Assembly (NCBI GenBank): GCA_014529385.2
Contig: CM043948.1
Location: forward strand, 75,104,791 to 75,168,790
Direction: 5' to 3'
DNA from: Adiantum capillus-veneris
Taxonomy: Eukaryota > Streptophyta > Polypodiopsida > Polypodiales > Pteridaceae
Length of the DNA stretch: 64,000 bases
Shown here: positions 10,648-21,297 of the stretch, in pieces
Layout: each line of letters opens with the position of its first letter
How positions within the stretch are numbered: position 1 is the first letter of the stretch
The notes under the pieces: generated by a model
What the model was told of the DNA's origin: nothing
The model's database searches: none
Seen by the model: the letters and a program-made list of their open reading frames with translations, nothing else
Translations under genes and position numbers: made by a program

Positions 10648-11850
10648 TGTAAGGTGCAACGGAAGTGAATGTTGAACTTTGCTCAAGATGAGTGCTCCGA
10701 ACTATGCTCAAGGTTCCTTTTACTCACGGAAGGGAGAGCCTTCCGTTCCTTTAGTGAAAGAGTGCAATGATCACAAAACAAGTGGATAGACACTGTGAAT
10801 GAAGGTATTGAGACTGACAGATAGAGAGAGAAGAATATGAAAACAGAATGTTGTCAAACCCTCCTCCGAAGGCCCCACTCTCTATGGTGAGAGTGGTCTA
10901 CTATTGATTGCACAAATCTCTACAATGCTTTGGACTTGCCGACGATGAGGACGACGACGAGACGGGTTGAAATCTGAAAACGCTAAGGGCTGAAATCTGC
11001 AAATCTTCTATCTATTGAATTCTGACTTTGTGTCGACGATGTCGATGGTGACGATGGGACGACGACGCGTTGAAAACGCAAATGCTGAAATCTGCGTTTT
11101 CCGGGCTGAATCTACAAACTATGTTGGATTTGATCGTGCGGCGAGGATCTGTTGCGGGAAGGTGAGATCTACGAGGTTCGGGACTTGTTCTGCGGTGTCT
11201 TATGCTGAAAACTGACAATGCTGATGCTATTGGTGATCTTGTCGCGATGAATCTGCAAATTGCCGAGGCTGATCTGCAAACCAAAACGCTAGGGCTGATT
11301 TGGGCTGTTCTGCTAACGCTAGGGCTGATCTGCTGTTCTACTGTCGCTAGGCTGCTGCAAGCTGCAAAACGCTAGGCTGATTTGCAAATTGAAGAAAACG
11401 CTGGCTGTTCTTGGTTGAAAACGCTAAGTCTTCTGTCCGGGGGGTCTTGCTGAGAAGGTGCACTATTGGATGTCAGGTCCCTGTTGCCTCTTCTGCGAGA
11501 AAGTGCTAGCGCTAGGTTTCTTTATATACTTCCTTGTCAAAATTGCCCTATCTAGTTTCCAACAAAAGTCACTTAAAAATAGTAAGTGAAAATAGGCTAA
11601 AATAGGAAAAATAGATCTATGCACTGTAAAAATGCTCCCGATGGGTTCTGATGGAAATCTGATGATCATGCTGTGTGCAACCAGAGGATATGTATCTACT
11701 CTAAGTGTCTGGACATGCACGGTTTGCGAACAGACTCACAAAAGTGCCAGAACACTTTTTAATCTCAAGAACACTTCCTAATCTAACTGAACTGAACTCA
11801 TGTCATGAAGTAGCTTGTCCACGTATACATAGGGTTAGATGTGCACGTGA
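10648..11850 (-). repeat. LTR (3' LTR in element orientation)
   Basis: It aligns end to end with 14140-15352, with scattered substitutions and small indels. It starts TGTAAGGTGC on the plus strand. The shared sequence ends at GCACGTGA, so the other terminus is not a canonical CA on the plus strand. It is rich in the recurring phrase 'aaacgctagggctgatctgc', a degenerate short internal repeat. Confidence 0.9.
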
Positions 11851-11870
11851 GATTCCCTCTTTTTCAAAGT
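11851..11870 (-). other. polypurine tract
   Basis: On the minus strand the sequence directly before the 3' LTR reads TTTGAAAAAGAGGGAATC, a purine run in the expected place for second-strand priming. Confidence 0.75.
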
Positions 11871-12130
11871 GAGGTATTGGTATCAAACTGTATGGTGTCG
11901 AGGGAGATCGCCAACAACGTCCAGAATCTTGGAAAGGACTCTTCGTCGGCCCACTCTGATGCGTGGGCACGTGATACTTGAACTTCATAAAGGTTTGCAA
12001 TGCTTGCTTCTTTGGGCTGCGTCGAAAGCGACAAAGTCATCTGTGGCTCCTTCAATGCTTCAACTTCGTCTATAGTCATGCGTCTACCTTCTTCAAGAAT
12101 CTCCGAGGATGAAAATTCACCACTTTCAAC

Positions 12131-12533
12131 CAGTGTTGCCAAGAAATGCGTTTCTTCACTCATGAAACGTACGAAACGTTTCAGAAACGTTTCTGTATGA
12201 GTTTGGACGTTTCAAAGGTAAAGTCAAGGCTCATGTTACATGTAACCCTTGAAGCCTCTTGTTCTTTGTTTCGGTCATGAAATCCTCAATGTCATGAATG
12301 TAGCTTCTGTCTTGCTTCTAATGATGAAAGTTAGTCCTATTCTTCCTCTTTTTCATGTCTAATTGTAAGGTAATGCTTAAAACATAGATCTCAGCTTATA
12401 TCACTTAAACATACGTACATTTCTTTAGTTTGCACGAAACTTCTGTTTTGGCGTTTCTTTCTCGGACGAAACCGTTTCGAAACTTCTGAAACTCGTTTCA
12501 AACAAAACGTTTCGAAACTCCGTGGCAACTATG
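12131..12533. mobile_element. hAT-like miniature element, 403 bp
   Basis: The element is bounded by a perfect 8-bp direct repeat CTTTCAAC at 12123-12130 and 12534-12541. Its ends are inverted: left CAGTGTTGCCA, right (reversed) CATAGTTGCCA, followed by GTTTC/GAAAC-rich subterminal sequence on both sides. An 8-bp target duplication and CA-type ends with short inverted repeats are hAT superfamily hallmarks. No transposase is encoded, so it is a non-autonomous (MITE-like) copy. The ends are crowded with the palindromic word AAACGTTT. It lies inside the LTR element's internal region and is therefore younger than that insertion. Confidence 0.85.
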
Positions 12534-12942
12534 CTTTCAACACAAAAACATGATCATACCCATTCCATGTAAAGTGACTGGAAAAATTCTAGTCTTCTTT
12601 AAAGATTGTGCATGCAATGTAGATGAACATACAGACTTCAAACACATGCAAGCAATGGGGTCGAAACTTGTCTTTCTGATCTAAATCAATCAATTGTGGC
12701 AAATCACAATGGAAATGCCTATGCTTGATGCTCGATCCTTCTTGTGCTCTCTCTGATACTGTGTCATGCCAAGGAAGAGACATGGAATGTAAGTTCCTTG
12801 AATGCAAACATTTCATCCTTTCATGAGTAATCCGCATACATCCGTGCTCATTCACGAGTGAATTGTGCTCATCGTACAATATGTCATGCCTATGGAAAGG
12901 GATCACATAAAGACGGTGACTAAAATACAAGAAAGCATAATA

Positions 12943-13074
12943 CTTCCTGTGGGGGTTCTTTGGACCTCGACTTGAGAGCCAAGATTGGTTCTTTGTGATC
13001 GATCGAATCTTCCTGTGGGGTTCTGTGGACCTCGACTCGAGAGCCAAGATTGGTTCTTCGTGATTGATCGATTC
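12943..13074 (-). repeat. two tandem 66-bp units
   Basis: Copies start at 12943 and 13009, each containing GACCTCGACT and GAGAGCCAAGATTGGTTCTT. The period of 66 bp keeps a minus-strand frame open across both. Confidence 0.85.
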
Positions 13075-13176
13075 TGCAACGAGGTTAGCTTCGCTAGAAA
13101 AAGTATCATGATACAAACCATCATCCTTGGGAACCAATCACATCTTTATTATGCAAATCATCATGCTCGTGAATAA

Positions 13177-13803
13177 TCACATCTTGATCAGACAAATCAT
13201 CATGCTTATCATCTCGCTTATCATTATCTGAAAATCATGTGTGTCATGCTTTGGAAAAGAAGAGACTGAGAGAGTCTCCTTCTCTTGATCCTTTGCAATC
13301 TGCCCGTGCACATTAGAAAAAAGTCGGAACAACTCTTGCATGTGTTGGGCTCTCTGTTCGAGCGCCAAGCGCGCTTGCTCACGCTCGCGATCCAATTCGG
13401 CTCTTCTTTCTGTATGCTCGCACTTTATGACTGCCCTTCTTTCTTTGTGTTTCCGTGCTATGGTTGCCATTCTTTCATGGTACTTACGATCAATTGCTGC
13501 CTTTCTTTTTGCTGTTCTTTCTTCGCATTCTAACTTCCTGTCCATCATCATCTTGTTGAAAGCCTCCATAGGAGTTGGCGCAATCCTTGGCATAGATGGG
13601 GAAGGAGGAGGGTTGGAAAAACCTCCCGGTGGGGAAAATTCTTCTTTGCCACCTCCATGCTCATCACCTTCATGCGAAGTATCCATTCCGCTTTGGGTAA
13701 TGACCATACATTGAAGTCTTGGGTTCTTAAGTTCACGAGGAACTTGGGATTCTTGTGGTTCTTGAGGCTCTTGAGGGTCTTGGGGTTCTTCTTTCGCTTG
13801 CAA
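13177..13803 (-). CDS. coiled-coil ORF inside the non-autonomous LTR element
   Basis: The open minus-strand frame is about 208 codons. It has no ATG at its upstream edge; the first ATG reads MVITQSGMDTSHEG, leaving about 176 codons. The N-terminal part is Glu/Pro/Gln-rich (PQEPQEPQES) and the middle Pro/Gly-rich. From about residue 85 to 165 it is a highly charged helix (RAVIKCEHTERRAELDRERE) that should form a coiled coil or basic RNA-binding helix. The C-terminus is Met/Ile-rich. I recognise no family. Position downstream of the primer site suggests a gag-like or packaging role, but this is inference. It could also be the decayed remains of a captured host gene. Confidence 0.45.
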   Translation of the reverse strand: MQAKEEPQDPQEPQEPQESQVPRELKNPRLQCMVITQSGMDTSHEGDEHGGGKEEFSPPGGFSNPPPSPSMPRIAPTPMEAFNKMMMDRKLECEERTAKRKAAIDRKYHERMATIARKHKERRAVIKCEHTERRAELDREREQARLALEQRAQHMQELFRLFSNVHGQIAKDQEKETLSVSSFPKHDTHDFQIMISEMISMMICLIKM

Positions 13804-14126
13804 TCTGTGCTAGAGAAGGATCTTCTCTTCAACCGAGCTCTTCTCTTTCCCGCGGGCGCACCCCTTGGCAGCCTTGCGCTCACACCAAGGTTGCTTTTTC
13901 CCACCTCACGTCGATTGGCCGGCCGCTAAGTACATGGTCCGCTCTGAATGAGTGAAAAGAGGCACAAGGGGAGGCTGGACAAGCCCTTCTTTCTGGGGTT
14001 TCTTGTCACTCTTCAAAAACACGATTAGGAATTGACACGCCCAAGTGGACTTGGGTTATGTGCGACTGCAACAAGCAACAGAAAATTTTGTGGTTCTTTC
14101 CTTGAGTGATACAGAACACTGCCAAA

Positions 14127-14138
14127 GCTCTGATACCA
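14127..14138 (-). other. tRNA-iMet primer-binding site, perfect
   Basis: The minus strand reads TGGTATCAGAGC, the exact complement of the plant initiator Met tRNA 3' end. It lies one base inside the right LTR. Confidence 0.93.
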
Positions 14139-14139
14139 A

Positions 14140-15352
14140 TGTAAGGTGCAGTGGAAGTGAATGTTGAACTTTGCTCAAGATGAGTTCGGAGATGAGTGCT
14201 CCGAACTGTGCTCAAGGTTCTGTTTACTTACGGAAGGGAGAGCCTTCCGTTCCTTTAGTGAGAGAGTGCAAATGATCACAAAACAAGTGGATAGACACTG
14301 TGAATGAAGGTACTGAGATTGAGAGATAGAGAGAGAAGAATATGACACCAGAATGTTGTCAAACCCTCCTCCGAAGGCCACTCTCTATGGTGAGAGTTGT
14401 CTACTATTGATTGCACAAATCTCTACAATGCTTTGAACTTGCCGATGATGTCATCGACGAGACGGGCTGAAATCTAAAAACGCTATGGGCTGAAATTTGC
14501 AAATCTTCTATCTGTTGAATTCTGACTCTTATGTCGGTGACGATGTCGATGGCGACGATGCGACGACGACGCGTTGAAAACGCAGATGCTGAAATCTGCG
14601 TTTTCCGGGGCTGAATCTGCAAACTACGTTGGATCTGACCGTGCGGCGAGGATTCGCTACGGGAAGGTGAGACCTGCAAGGTCCGGGACTTGTTCTGCGG
14701 TGTCTTGATGCTGAAAACTGAAAACGCTGATGCTATTGGTGATCTTGTCGCGATGAATCTGTAAATTACCGAGGCTGATCTGCAAACCAAAAACGCTAGG
14801 ACTGATCTTGGCTGTTTTGCTAACGCTAGGGCTGATCTGCTGTTCGACTGTCGTCAAGCTGCTGCAAGTTGCAAAACGCTAGGCTGATCTGCAAACTGAA
14901 GAAAACACTGGCTGTTCTTGGCTGAAAACGCTTAGTCTCCTGCCCGGGGGGGGGGGGGGGGGGGTGTCTTGCTGAGAAGGTGCACTGTTGGATGTCAGGT
15001 CCGTGCTGCCTCTTCTGCCAGAAAGTGCTAGCGCTAGGTTTCTTTATATACTTCCTTGTCAAAATTGTTCTACCTAGTTCCCAACAAAAGTCACTTAAAA
15101 ATAATAAGTGAGAATTGGCTAAATAGAGAAAATAGGTCTATGCACTGTAAAATTGCTCCCGATGAGTTTTGATGGAAATTTGATGATCATGCTGTGTGCA
15201 ACCAAAGGATATGTATCTACTCTAAGTGTCTGGACATGCACGGTTTGCGAACAGACTCACAAAAGTGGCAGAACACTTCCTAATCTAATTGAACTGAACC
15301 CATGTCATGAAGTAGCTTGTCCACGTACACATAGGGTTAGATGTGCACGTGA
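14140..15352 (-). repeat. LTR (5' LTR in element orientation)
   Basis: Direct repeat of 10648-11850. It carries a G homopolymer (14946-14963) where the other copy has only six G, and a short extra segment near 14185. A TATA-like TATATAAAG on the minus strand (15044-15052) could serve the promoter. Confidence 0.9.
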
Positions 15353-15740
15353 CGAGATCTTTTACAGCTTTGGAACTATATGACTACGTAAGGAATCTTA
15401 AGTGCTGATACCACTCGAGAGTCAGGGCAACTTTACAAATGGATTCTACGAGGATCAACAACCCCTATTGAGCTGAACATCTCTCCAACTAACATGCGGG
15501 GAAGCGTCATGCATGATAACATGCGGCGATTATACCCAAGCTTCTTGGCTTTCTTTACTTCCAAATGCTCTAATCTCATCAGTGGCCAACTCAACTGATA
15601 TATTCCTTGGTCTAGAGCATAGTGACGTAAAAACTTGTTTCATGGGTTTGGAACCTCGAAACTTGTGAAACGTTTCGACAAAACCTGGCGAAATGCAAAG
15701 CTTTCCAAAAACAAGCTTTTAAAGTTTTTATTTTTTGATG
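15353..15740. other. unassigned DNA
   Basis: Bases 15412-15423 resemble a decayed primer site on the minus strand (TGGTATCAGCAC) but no LTR edge follows. A GAAACGTTTC word at 15665-15680 recalls the hAT-like element's ends. I see no gene. Confidence 0.5.
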
Positions 15741-16380
15741 TATACTATCTACTTCGGAGTTCAGCGATGTTACACATATGTATAATGGTTTGCGGTGTGC
15801 CATTGGTCAGATACTCACATCCTCACATCAGCTGGAGATCGAGACTGGTAGATTCAGAGGGATACCATCAGACAGCAAGATATGCCGCTTATGCCAGCCA
15901 GAGCCAGAGACAGAGCTACATTACATATGTCATTGCACAGTGTACTATGAGATACGGGGCCGTTTCCACTGCTTATTGAGAGAGGGTTTCGTTCCTTTCT
16001 CTAGGGTCATGAGTTATGAGGATGAGAGATGAGATAGTCCCAAAGACAGATTACAGATTTCTTTTTACTAGATATGGAACAGCCAGAGGAGCAACCATCA
16101 TTGCAGAGCTCGGCCCACACTCATTCGACCACTATCGGCACTCTCATCGACCGAGCACTGGAGCTATGTAGATCCAAACGGCCATGATTGAGGAGAGGGG
16201 CTACATAGCATCGATGGAGACGACAACAGAGGATTCGAGCCATACTCTCGACATCCAGAGTGCAGATGAGGATGGATTCTAGTACTAGTATCTTTGTTCT
16301 AGTTCTTTTGTGCCCAGACATGGTATTAGATTCACCATTTTGTAACAGATTGGTCTCCTAGGTTATTTTGGCCTTTTGAA
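15741..16380 (+). pseudogene. LINE ORF2 C-terminal fragment
   Basis: The plus-strand frame at 15778-16032 contains LEIETGRFRGIPSDSKICRL followed by CQPEPETELHYICHC. This has the Cys/His pattern of the zinc region at the C-terminus of many non-LTR retrotransposon reverse transcriptases (ETGRFxGxP ... C..C ... H...C). A +1 frameshift or stop near 16030 interrupts it, and related text continues to about 16160. The polymerase domain is absent, as expected for a 5'-truncated LINE copy. There is no clear poly-A tail before 16400. Confidence 0.65.
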
Positions 16381-16472
16381 GACGTTGATATAACATTTCA
16401 TTTCATTTCTCTCTCACACATACAAACAATAAGAAGTTGTCTTTCAAGTTTTGTTTCAAGAACCATCAACAC

Positions 16473-16553
16473 CTCTCTCTCTCTCTCTCTCTCTCTCTCT
16501 AAAAGGCGTAAAGTCTAGATCTTGTCACCATTTCAATTCTGCTGCACCTAACA

Positions 16554-16613
<60 letters not shown>

Positions 16614-16688
16614 CTGAGTCTCTCTCTCTCTCTCTCTCAAGCTGAGAGAGAGAGAGAGAGAGCTTGAGAGAGAGAGAGAGAGACTCAG

Positions 16689-16738
<50 letters not shown>

Positions 16739-16790
16739 TGTTAGGTGCAGCAGAATTGAAATGGTGACAAGATCTAGACTTTACGCCTTT

Positions 16791-16838
<48 letters not shown>
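16473..16838. repeat. near-perfect palindrome with CT/GA tracts
   Basis: A 60-bp unique sequence at 16501-16560 is repeated in exact inverse orientation at 16732-16791. The same symmetry covers the (CT)n tracts outside and inside it and a short AAGCTGAGTC word. The centre lies at about 16646-16652. Both strands therefore show the same Leu-Ser repetitive frames, which are not genes. The structure could fold into a long hairpin or cruciform. Confidence 0.93.
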
Positions 16839-16840
<2 letters not shown>

Positions 16841-17500
16841 AGTTTGCCAGATAGCTTATTTGTTTTGGGATTTTTTCCCACGATCTCATTGTATATCTCT
16901 CAGGGTTTTCCCATATCTTTTCTATATGGACCTATGGTCGATTTTATGCTATGCAAAGGGTCAAAAGCCCCACTTTTTTGCAAAAGAGAGAAAAAAAAGA
17001 AAAATCTTTTTACCTCTATTAGAGGCCGACGTCGGCCTATGAGACAAATCAAATATACATGTGTGTCCCTATTTGGCATGTTTCATGGATGACACGGCTG
17101 AGATGTTGCAGAAGCGCACACAAGTAGCTCTCTCTCTCTCTCTCTCTCATCACCATGTCCCGATCTACCTTTGTGATCTCTCTTGTTGTTGTATCTGTAC
17201 ATGGCATTGCAAGTGTTCTCATATGGCAAAGTATCCTTCAGGAGTTGAGATGTCCACTGGATCAGATGCTGGTCTTCCCCTGCCTATCCTGCTGTCTTCA
17301 AAGTTTTCAAGTACTAGCAAAGCAGCCCATTACCATGATCTCCCGTGATAAACAGATCACAATACGAAGAGAGCATTGCAAAGACTCAAGACTATAGGTT
17401 GTGTTATTTGGAAACAGCACTCGTGGTCTGTATACCATGCCCAAATTTTTGAATAGCATGGCACAAGATTTTTAATTCTTTGAGCTGTTCCTTCGAAGTG

Positions 17501-20500
17501 TCAACACAGGGGATTTTGTATTTCTCCTGTTTGGTAAAGATTTGCTTGCTGGTTTATTATGGATGAACTCAGCTTCTTCAAAGAGATGCCAGAATCTATG
17601 AATGATCCCCTAGGGTCCAATCCTTCCATAACCTCATAGCTCACAGGAGGCTCCACTGCCAATTCCAACTGCAAAGCAGAAATAACATTAGCAAGATTCT
17701 AAAGACGACTGTTTGTGGACATCCAATTCTTGATAGTTACTAAAAACCTGCTGAAGTGCCTGGCGAGCAGCCTGCCGATCTGCTTCCCTCTTTAACCTCT
17801 CTGTTGAAGCAACAATGGCAGCTGCCCGCTTTGCTTCAGCCTCCATGCTTTCTTTTTCTGTATTGTAGCAAATAATACTGAGTATTTATGGAAATAAGCA
17901 TTAACCTACTAGAATTTTAAGTAACCTATCAAGCGTACTCTGTTTTTGCAGCTCTTCCCATTCCCTCTTCAGCTTTCCAGGGTCTGCTGCATTTTGCTGC
18001 AAAAGTTCAGAAGCGCAGAATTGTATTTAATTTTTTAAAACAGGAGAGCTAACTAATTATTTAAGACTCGTTTAACATTAAAAAGCAATTTCATTTTAAC
18101 ACTAAAAAGCAACACCATTGTATCAGAGTTTGGAGTTTGTTTTCGACAAAAAGCTTCTCTTTCAACAAAAGGGTTCTCACTTAACATAGTAGCCCCACCC
18201 TCATAAAGTTCCAGCTTTATCAAGGCCAGATAAACCTAGTGTCGTTTGAAAAAACATCCATTTCATCAGTTATAGACCATGGACGTACCTTCCGTTGGAG
18301 TAGCTGTCCTTGTGATTTAAGGATAATATCTGCAAAGCGGTTTTTTAAGATAGCTCCCCTAAGAAGTCTACCTGGTGCTACCTGGCTTTCATGCTTGCCC
18401 ATCTCACCTACATATGCAATGCAGTATTTTATTGGAAGTTGAACCAAAATCTGAGGAGTAAGGCACCCGTCACTAACCTTCTTGAATTTCTGCTTTTTGA
18501 TTCAAGAGGGTTTTCTCATGGGTGGGTCCTGCAGGCAACAGCATGTATTTTATGGAAAGGTGAAACAAAAAATCACAAGGAATAAGGGACTTCGTCACTA
18601 ACCTTCTTGAATGTCTGGTTCTTCATCCAAGAGGGTTTTCTCATGGGCCGGCCCTGCAGGAAAGAGCATGTATATGTAACAACAGCATGCATTTTATTCA
18701 AAGGTGAACCAAGATTTGAGAAGGAATAAGGCACTTCGTCACTAACCGTCTTGAATGTCTGGTTCTTCAACCAAGAGGGTTTTCTCATCGGTGGGTCCTG
18801 CAGGCAACAGCATGTATATGTAAGAAGAGCTGTATTTTATTAAAAGTTGAACCAAGATTTGAGAAGGAATAAGGCACTCTTCACTAACCTTCTTGAATTT
18901 CTGCTTTTTCTTCCAAGAGGGTTTTCTCATGGGTGGGTCCTGCAGGCAACAGCATGTATTTTATTGAAAGTTGAACGTTTTGACGGAATAAGGCACTCTT
19001 CAAAGCTCACTAACCTCCTTGAATTTCTGCTTTTTCGTCTAAGAGGGTTTTCTCATGGGTGGGTCCTGCAGGCAACAGCATATATACTTAACAACCATCT
19101 TTGGTGCATCGAGAATGCTCTACCCCAAACATATGATGCCGGGATGACTCACTTAAAAGATCATCATCCGTCAAGGGAAGAATAACCCCCATCTCTTTAC
19201 CAACAGTTTCCTGCAGTTATGGCCATGTACTCGTGAATGAGCCTCTTTTAACAGCTAGCCAAGCAAAGCAGAAGGGTTCTTACCTTGCTTGGCGAAGCTT
19301 TAGTTGGACTAGTAGGCTTAGAGCTGTCTACATCTGACTCACTGTCTGTGTCAGAGCCTGCAAACGGGTATTAATCTCATCATCTGAAATGTTACATTTG
19401 AAATGGAAATATTATAGTGCTGAATACAGACCACTTGAACTGCTCGAGCTGCTGCTTGAACCAGAATTTGATGAGCTGCTGGAACTGCTCGAGTCAATTG
19501 TATCAATGATAATGGGAGGAAAGCTTGCCAATTGCATTGGACCGCCAATATCAATGTACTCGTCTTGTTGATCCTTATCTGCTTCGATATCTTAATCAGT
19601 AAGCATAACCATCAGGAGTCTTAAAATCAAGATCAGTGCTAGCGCCAAAATGTGTTGCAGGCAGCAGATTATACCTGGCATTTTCGAGGTGATTTTGTCT
19701 AGTTCTTGCAGGTCTGTGGAACTATGTATTGCCTGCCCTTCTGTGATACTCGGACCTGTTGAAGATGATTCAGTTGAATCACTTGAAGATGATTCATTTG
19801 AATTACTGTCTTCATTGTTTTTAGGTCTTCTGTTTGGTATTCTCTGTTGACCTGTTGAATCTCTGTCCGCCGCAAGGTTTACTGGTGGAATATCTGGTGC
19901 TCTGCTCGCTGGGTTGGCACCTTTTATTGGTAGGCACCGATAATCGGACCTGTTGATACTTGGACCTGTTGAAGATGATTCATTTGAATCACTGTCTTTG
20001 TTGTTTTTAAGTCTCTTGTTTTGAATTCTGTCCGGGTATCGTTGCCTGTCTGTGTTTGTTTGACCTGTTGAAGCTGAGATGATTGAAGCTTTTTCTGCCC
20101 CAAGGTTCATCGGTCGAATATCTGGTGCTCTGCTCATTGGGTTCATATTTTTTACTGGTATGCAAGGGTATTTTTTAAAGCCCAGATCAGTAGCCCTTCT
20201 GATGGTGGGGGTTTTAGATTGGTTGTTGCCTCTCATTGCAGCCAAAGTTGTGGTTGGAGAGAGCACGTCCTTCTGGGTAGTGTGGTCCTTGCAATTGTCC
20301 CATTCACTGGGACGCTCGAGCCTCTTAAGCTTGGAAATGCCTCTCATTGTGGTTAAAGATGTGGTCGGTGAGAATACGCCCCTCTTGGTAACGTGGTCCT
20401 CCTCGTCATGATTGCCCCGTTCACTCGGACGCTGAAGCTGCTTAAGCTCGGAATTGAAAGTCTTCCAATGTGTCTCAAACATGGTGGACATAACATGTGC

Positions 20501-21297
20501 CATAAAATGAGGATCCTGATCCTTCGGATTATACTTCTTGGCATTTGCAAATGTCAGTCGTACATCTTTAGCAAATTGCTGCAGAGAGGTGTACTCGTTT
20601 CTCTCAAGTTTTTGCTTTACGGTACCCAAATCCATGGGGTTTGTGATGATTTTGTGGTAATCAGGCAAATTGAGCTTGACAGCGTCAACTGGTTGAAGAA
20701 AAATCCAGGCATAGGTATGCTCTTCTAGTCTCTTTAAAATTGCTGCACAGCCTCTCATCCAACATGGCGTTGTCTGGTCATTATCATCAAATTTTTGCCG
20801 CTTTTCTGCAGGCGAGTGATACCATGGTTGCAAAGCACGTTTTGTCTCATTCTTTGCTATAGGTATTGGTTTGTGCTCTGTGCATCAATGGCATTAGACA
20901 TTGCACATCAATGAAGGTCTTGATGCTTAAATTTGTAATGATGCTTACCTTTATTTTCCAAGTGGGCTTGCCTCTGATGTATAGAGGCGGATGCAGGAAG
21001 ATGATGCCCTTTATTTTCTAATTGGGCTTGCCTCTGATGGATAGACACAGATGCAGAAAGATGATTCTGAGAGGTTTGTCTTCCGTGTCCCAACTCTCGG
21101 TTTATTTGTTGTTCGTGAGCATCTAGTTTCGCAAGGAAGGATTGGCTGAGCTTCACTGTGTCGTGCAAAAGGGATTTTAGTTGCTTGACCTCATTTCCCG
21201 AATCATAGACAAAAACTTTGGTTGCACCCTCATCCAAGTATGACAGCCGGGATATCAACTGTGTCATCTCAGCCACGACTTTACTGATAAGAACCAT
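17501..21297 (-). CDS. GTE-type bromodomain transcription regulator, 14 exons
   Basis: Modelled exons on the minus strand: 21297-20949, 20877-19675, 19578-19432, 19357-19284, 19210-19153, 19065-19015, 18939-18889, 18797-18747, 18653-18603, 18528-18478, 18407-18289, 17996-17939, 17857-17748, 17668-17501. All join in frame with GT-AG introns and give 846 residues. The start is the first ATG in frame (AACATGG context). A bromodomain spans about residues 155-255 (WIFLQPVDAV, YHKIITNPMDLGTV, acetyl-lysine-binding Asn in KKYNPKD). A Ser/Asp-rich stretch (DEYIDIGG then poly-Ser) follows. The plant-specific C-terminus has LLRGAILKNRFADIILKSQ (about residue 710) and a charged coiled coil (KLKREWEELQKQ, RLKREADRQAARQAL). 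This matches plant GTE8-12-like proteins, nuclear readers of acetylated histones. No NET domain is seen; tandemly repeated sequence fills that space. Minor exon-boundary errors are possible. Confidence 0.87.
18478..19065 (-). repeat. five tandem copies of one 51-nt exon
   Basis: Exons at 19015-19065, 18889-18939, 18747-18797, 18603-18653 and 18478-18528 are all 51 nt and all phase 1 to phase 1. All start after a CTGCAG acceptor and end before a GTTAGTGA-type donor. Each codes for a variant of GPTHEKTLLEEKAEIQE. The intervening introns are also similar to one another (74-93 nt), with shared words such as GGAATAAGGCACTTC, so whole exon-intron units were duplicated. Because each exon is a multiple of three in symmetrical phase, any number can be included or skipped without changing the frame. 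Confidence 0.92.

Larger units (their letters stand above)
10648..15352 (-). mobile_element. non-autonomous LTR retrotransposon, complete
   Basis: Two direct repeats of about 1.2 kb (10648-11850 and 14140-15352) flank 2.29 kb. A perfect 12-nt tRNA-iMet primer site (14127-14138, minus strand) adjoins the right repeat and a polypurine tract adjoins the left one, fixing the minus-strand orientation. Flanking pentamers GGAGA (10643-10647) and CGAGA (15353-15357) match at four of five bases, in keeping with an old target duplication. No protease, reverse transcriptase or integrase motif exists inside, so it must have depended on another element. Its length and LTR size do not fit a TRIM; it is LARD-like but smaller than classic LARDs. 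A hAT-like element is nested inside. Confidence 0.88.

Noticed and set aside
14404-15062. Minus-strand frames in the LTRs (and the matching ones at 11012-11720)
   Set aside because: They lie in LTR sequence, differ between the two copies, and show no protein similarity.
15405-15425. Primer-site-like GTGCTGATACCA
   Set aside because: Two mismatches and no LTR terminus next to it.
16451-16889. Leu-Ser repeat frames on both strands
   Set aside because: They are translations of CT/GA microsatellites in the palindrome; no gene.
18478-19065. Regularly spaced repeats resembling a CRISPR array
   Set aside because: The repeats are exons with splice sites and are in frame with a plant gene; the spacers are introns that resemble each other.
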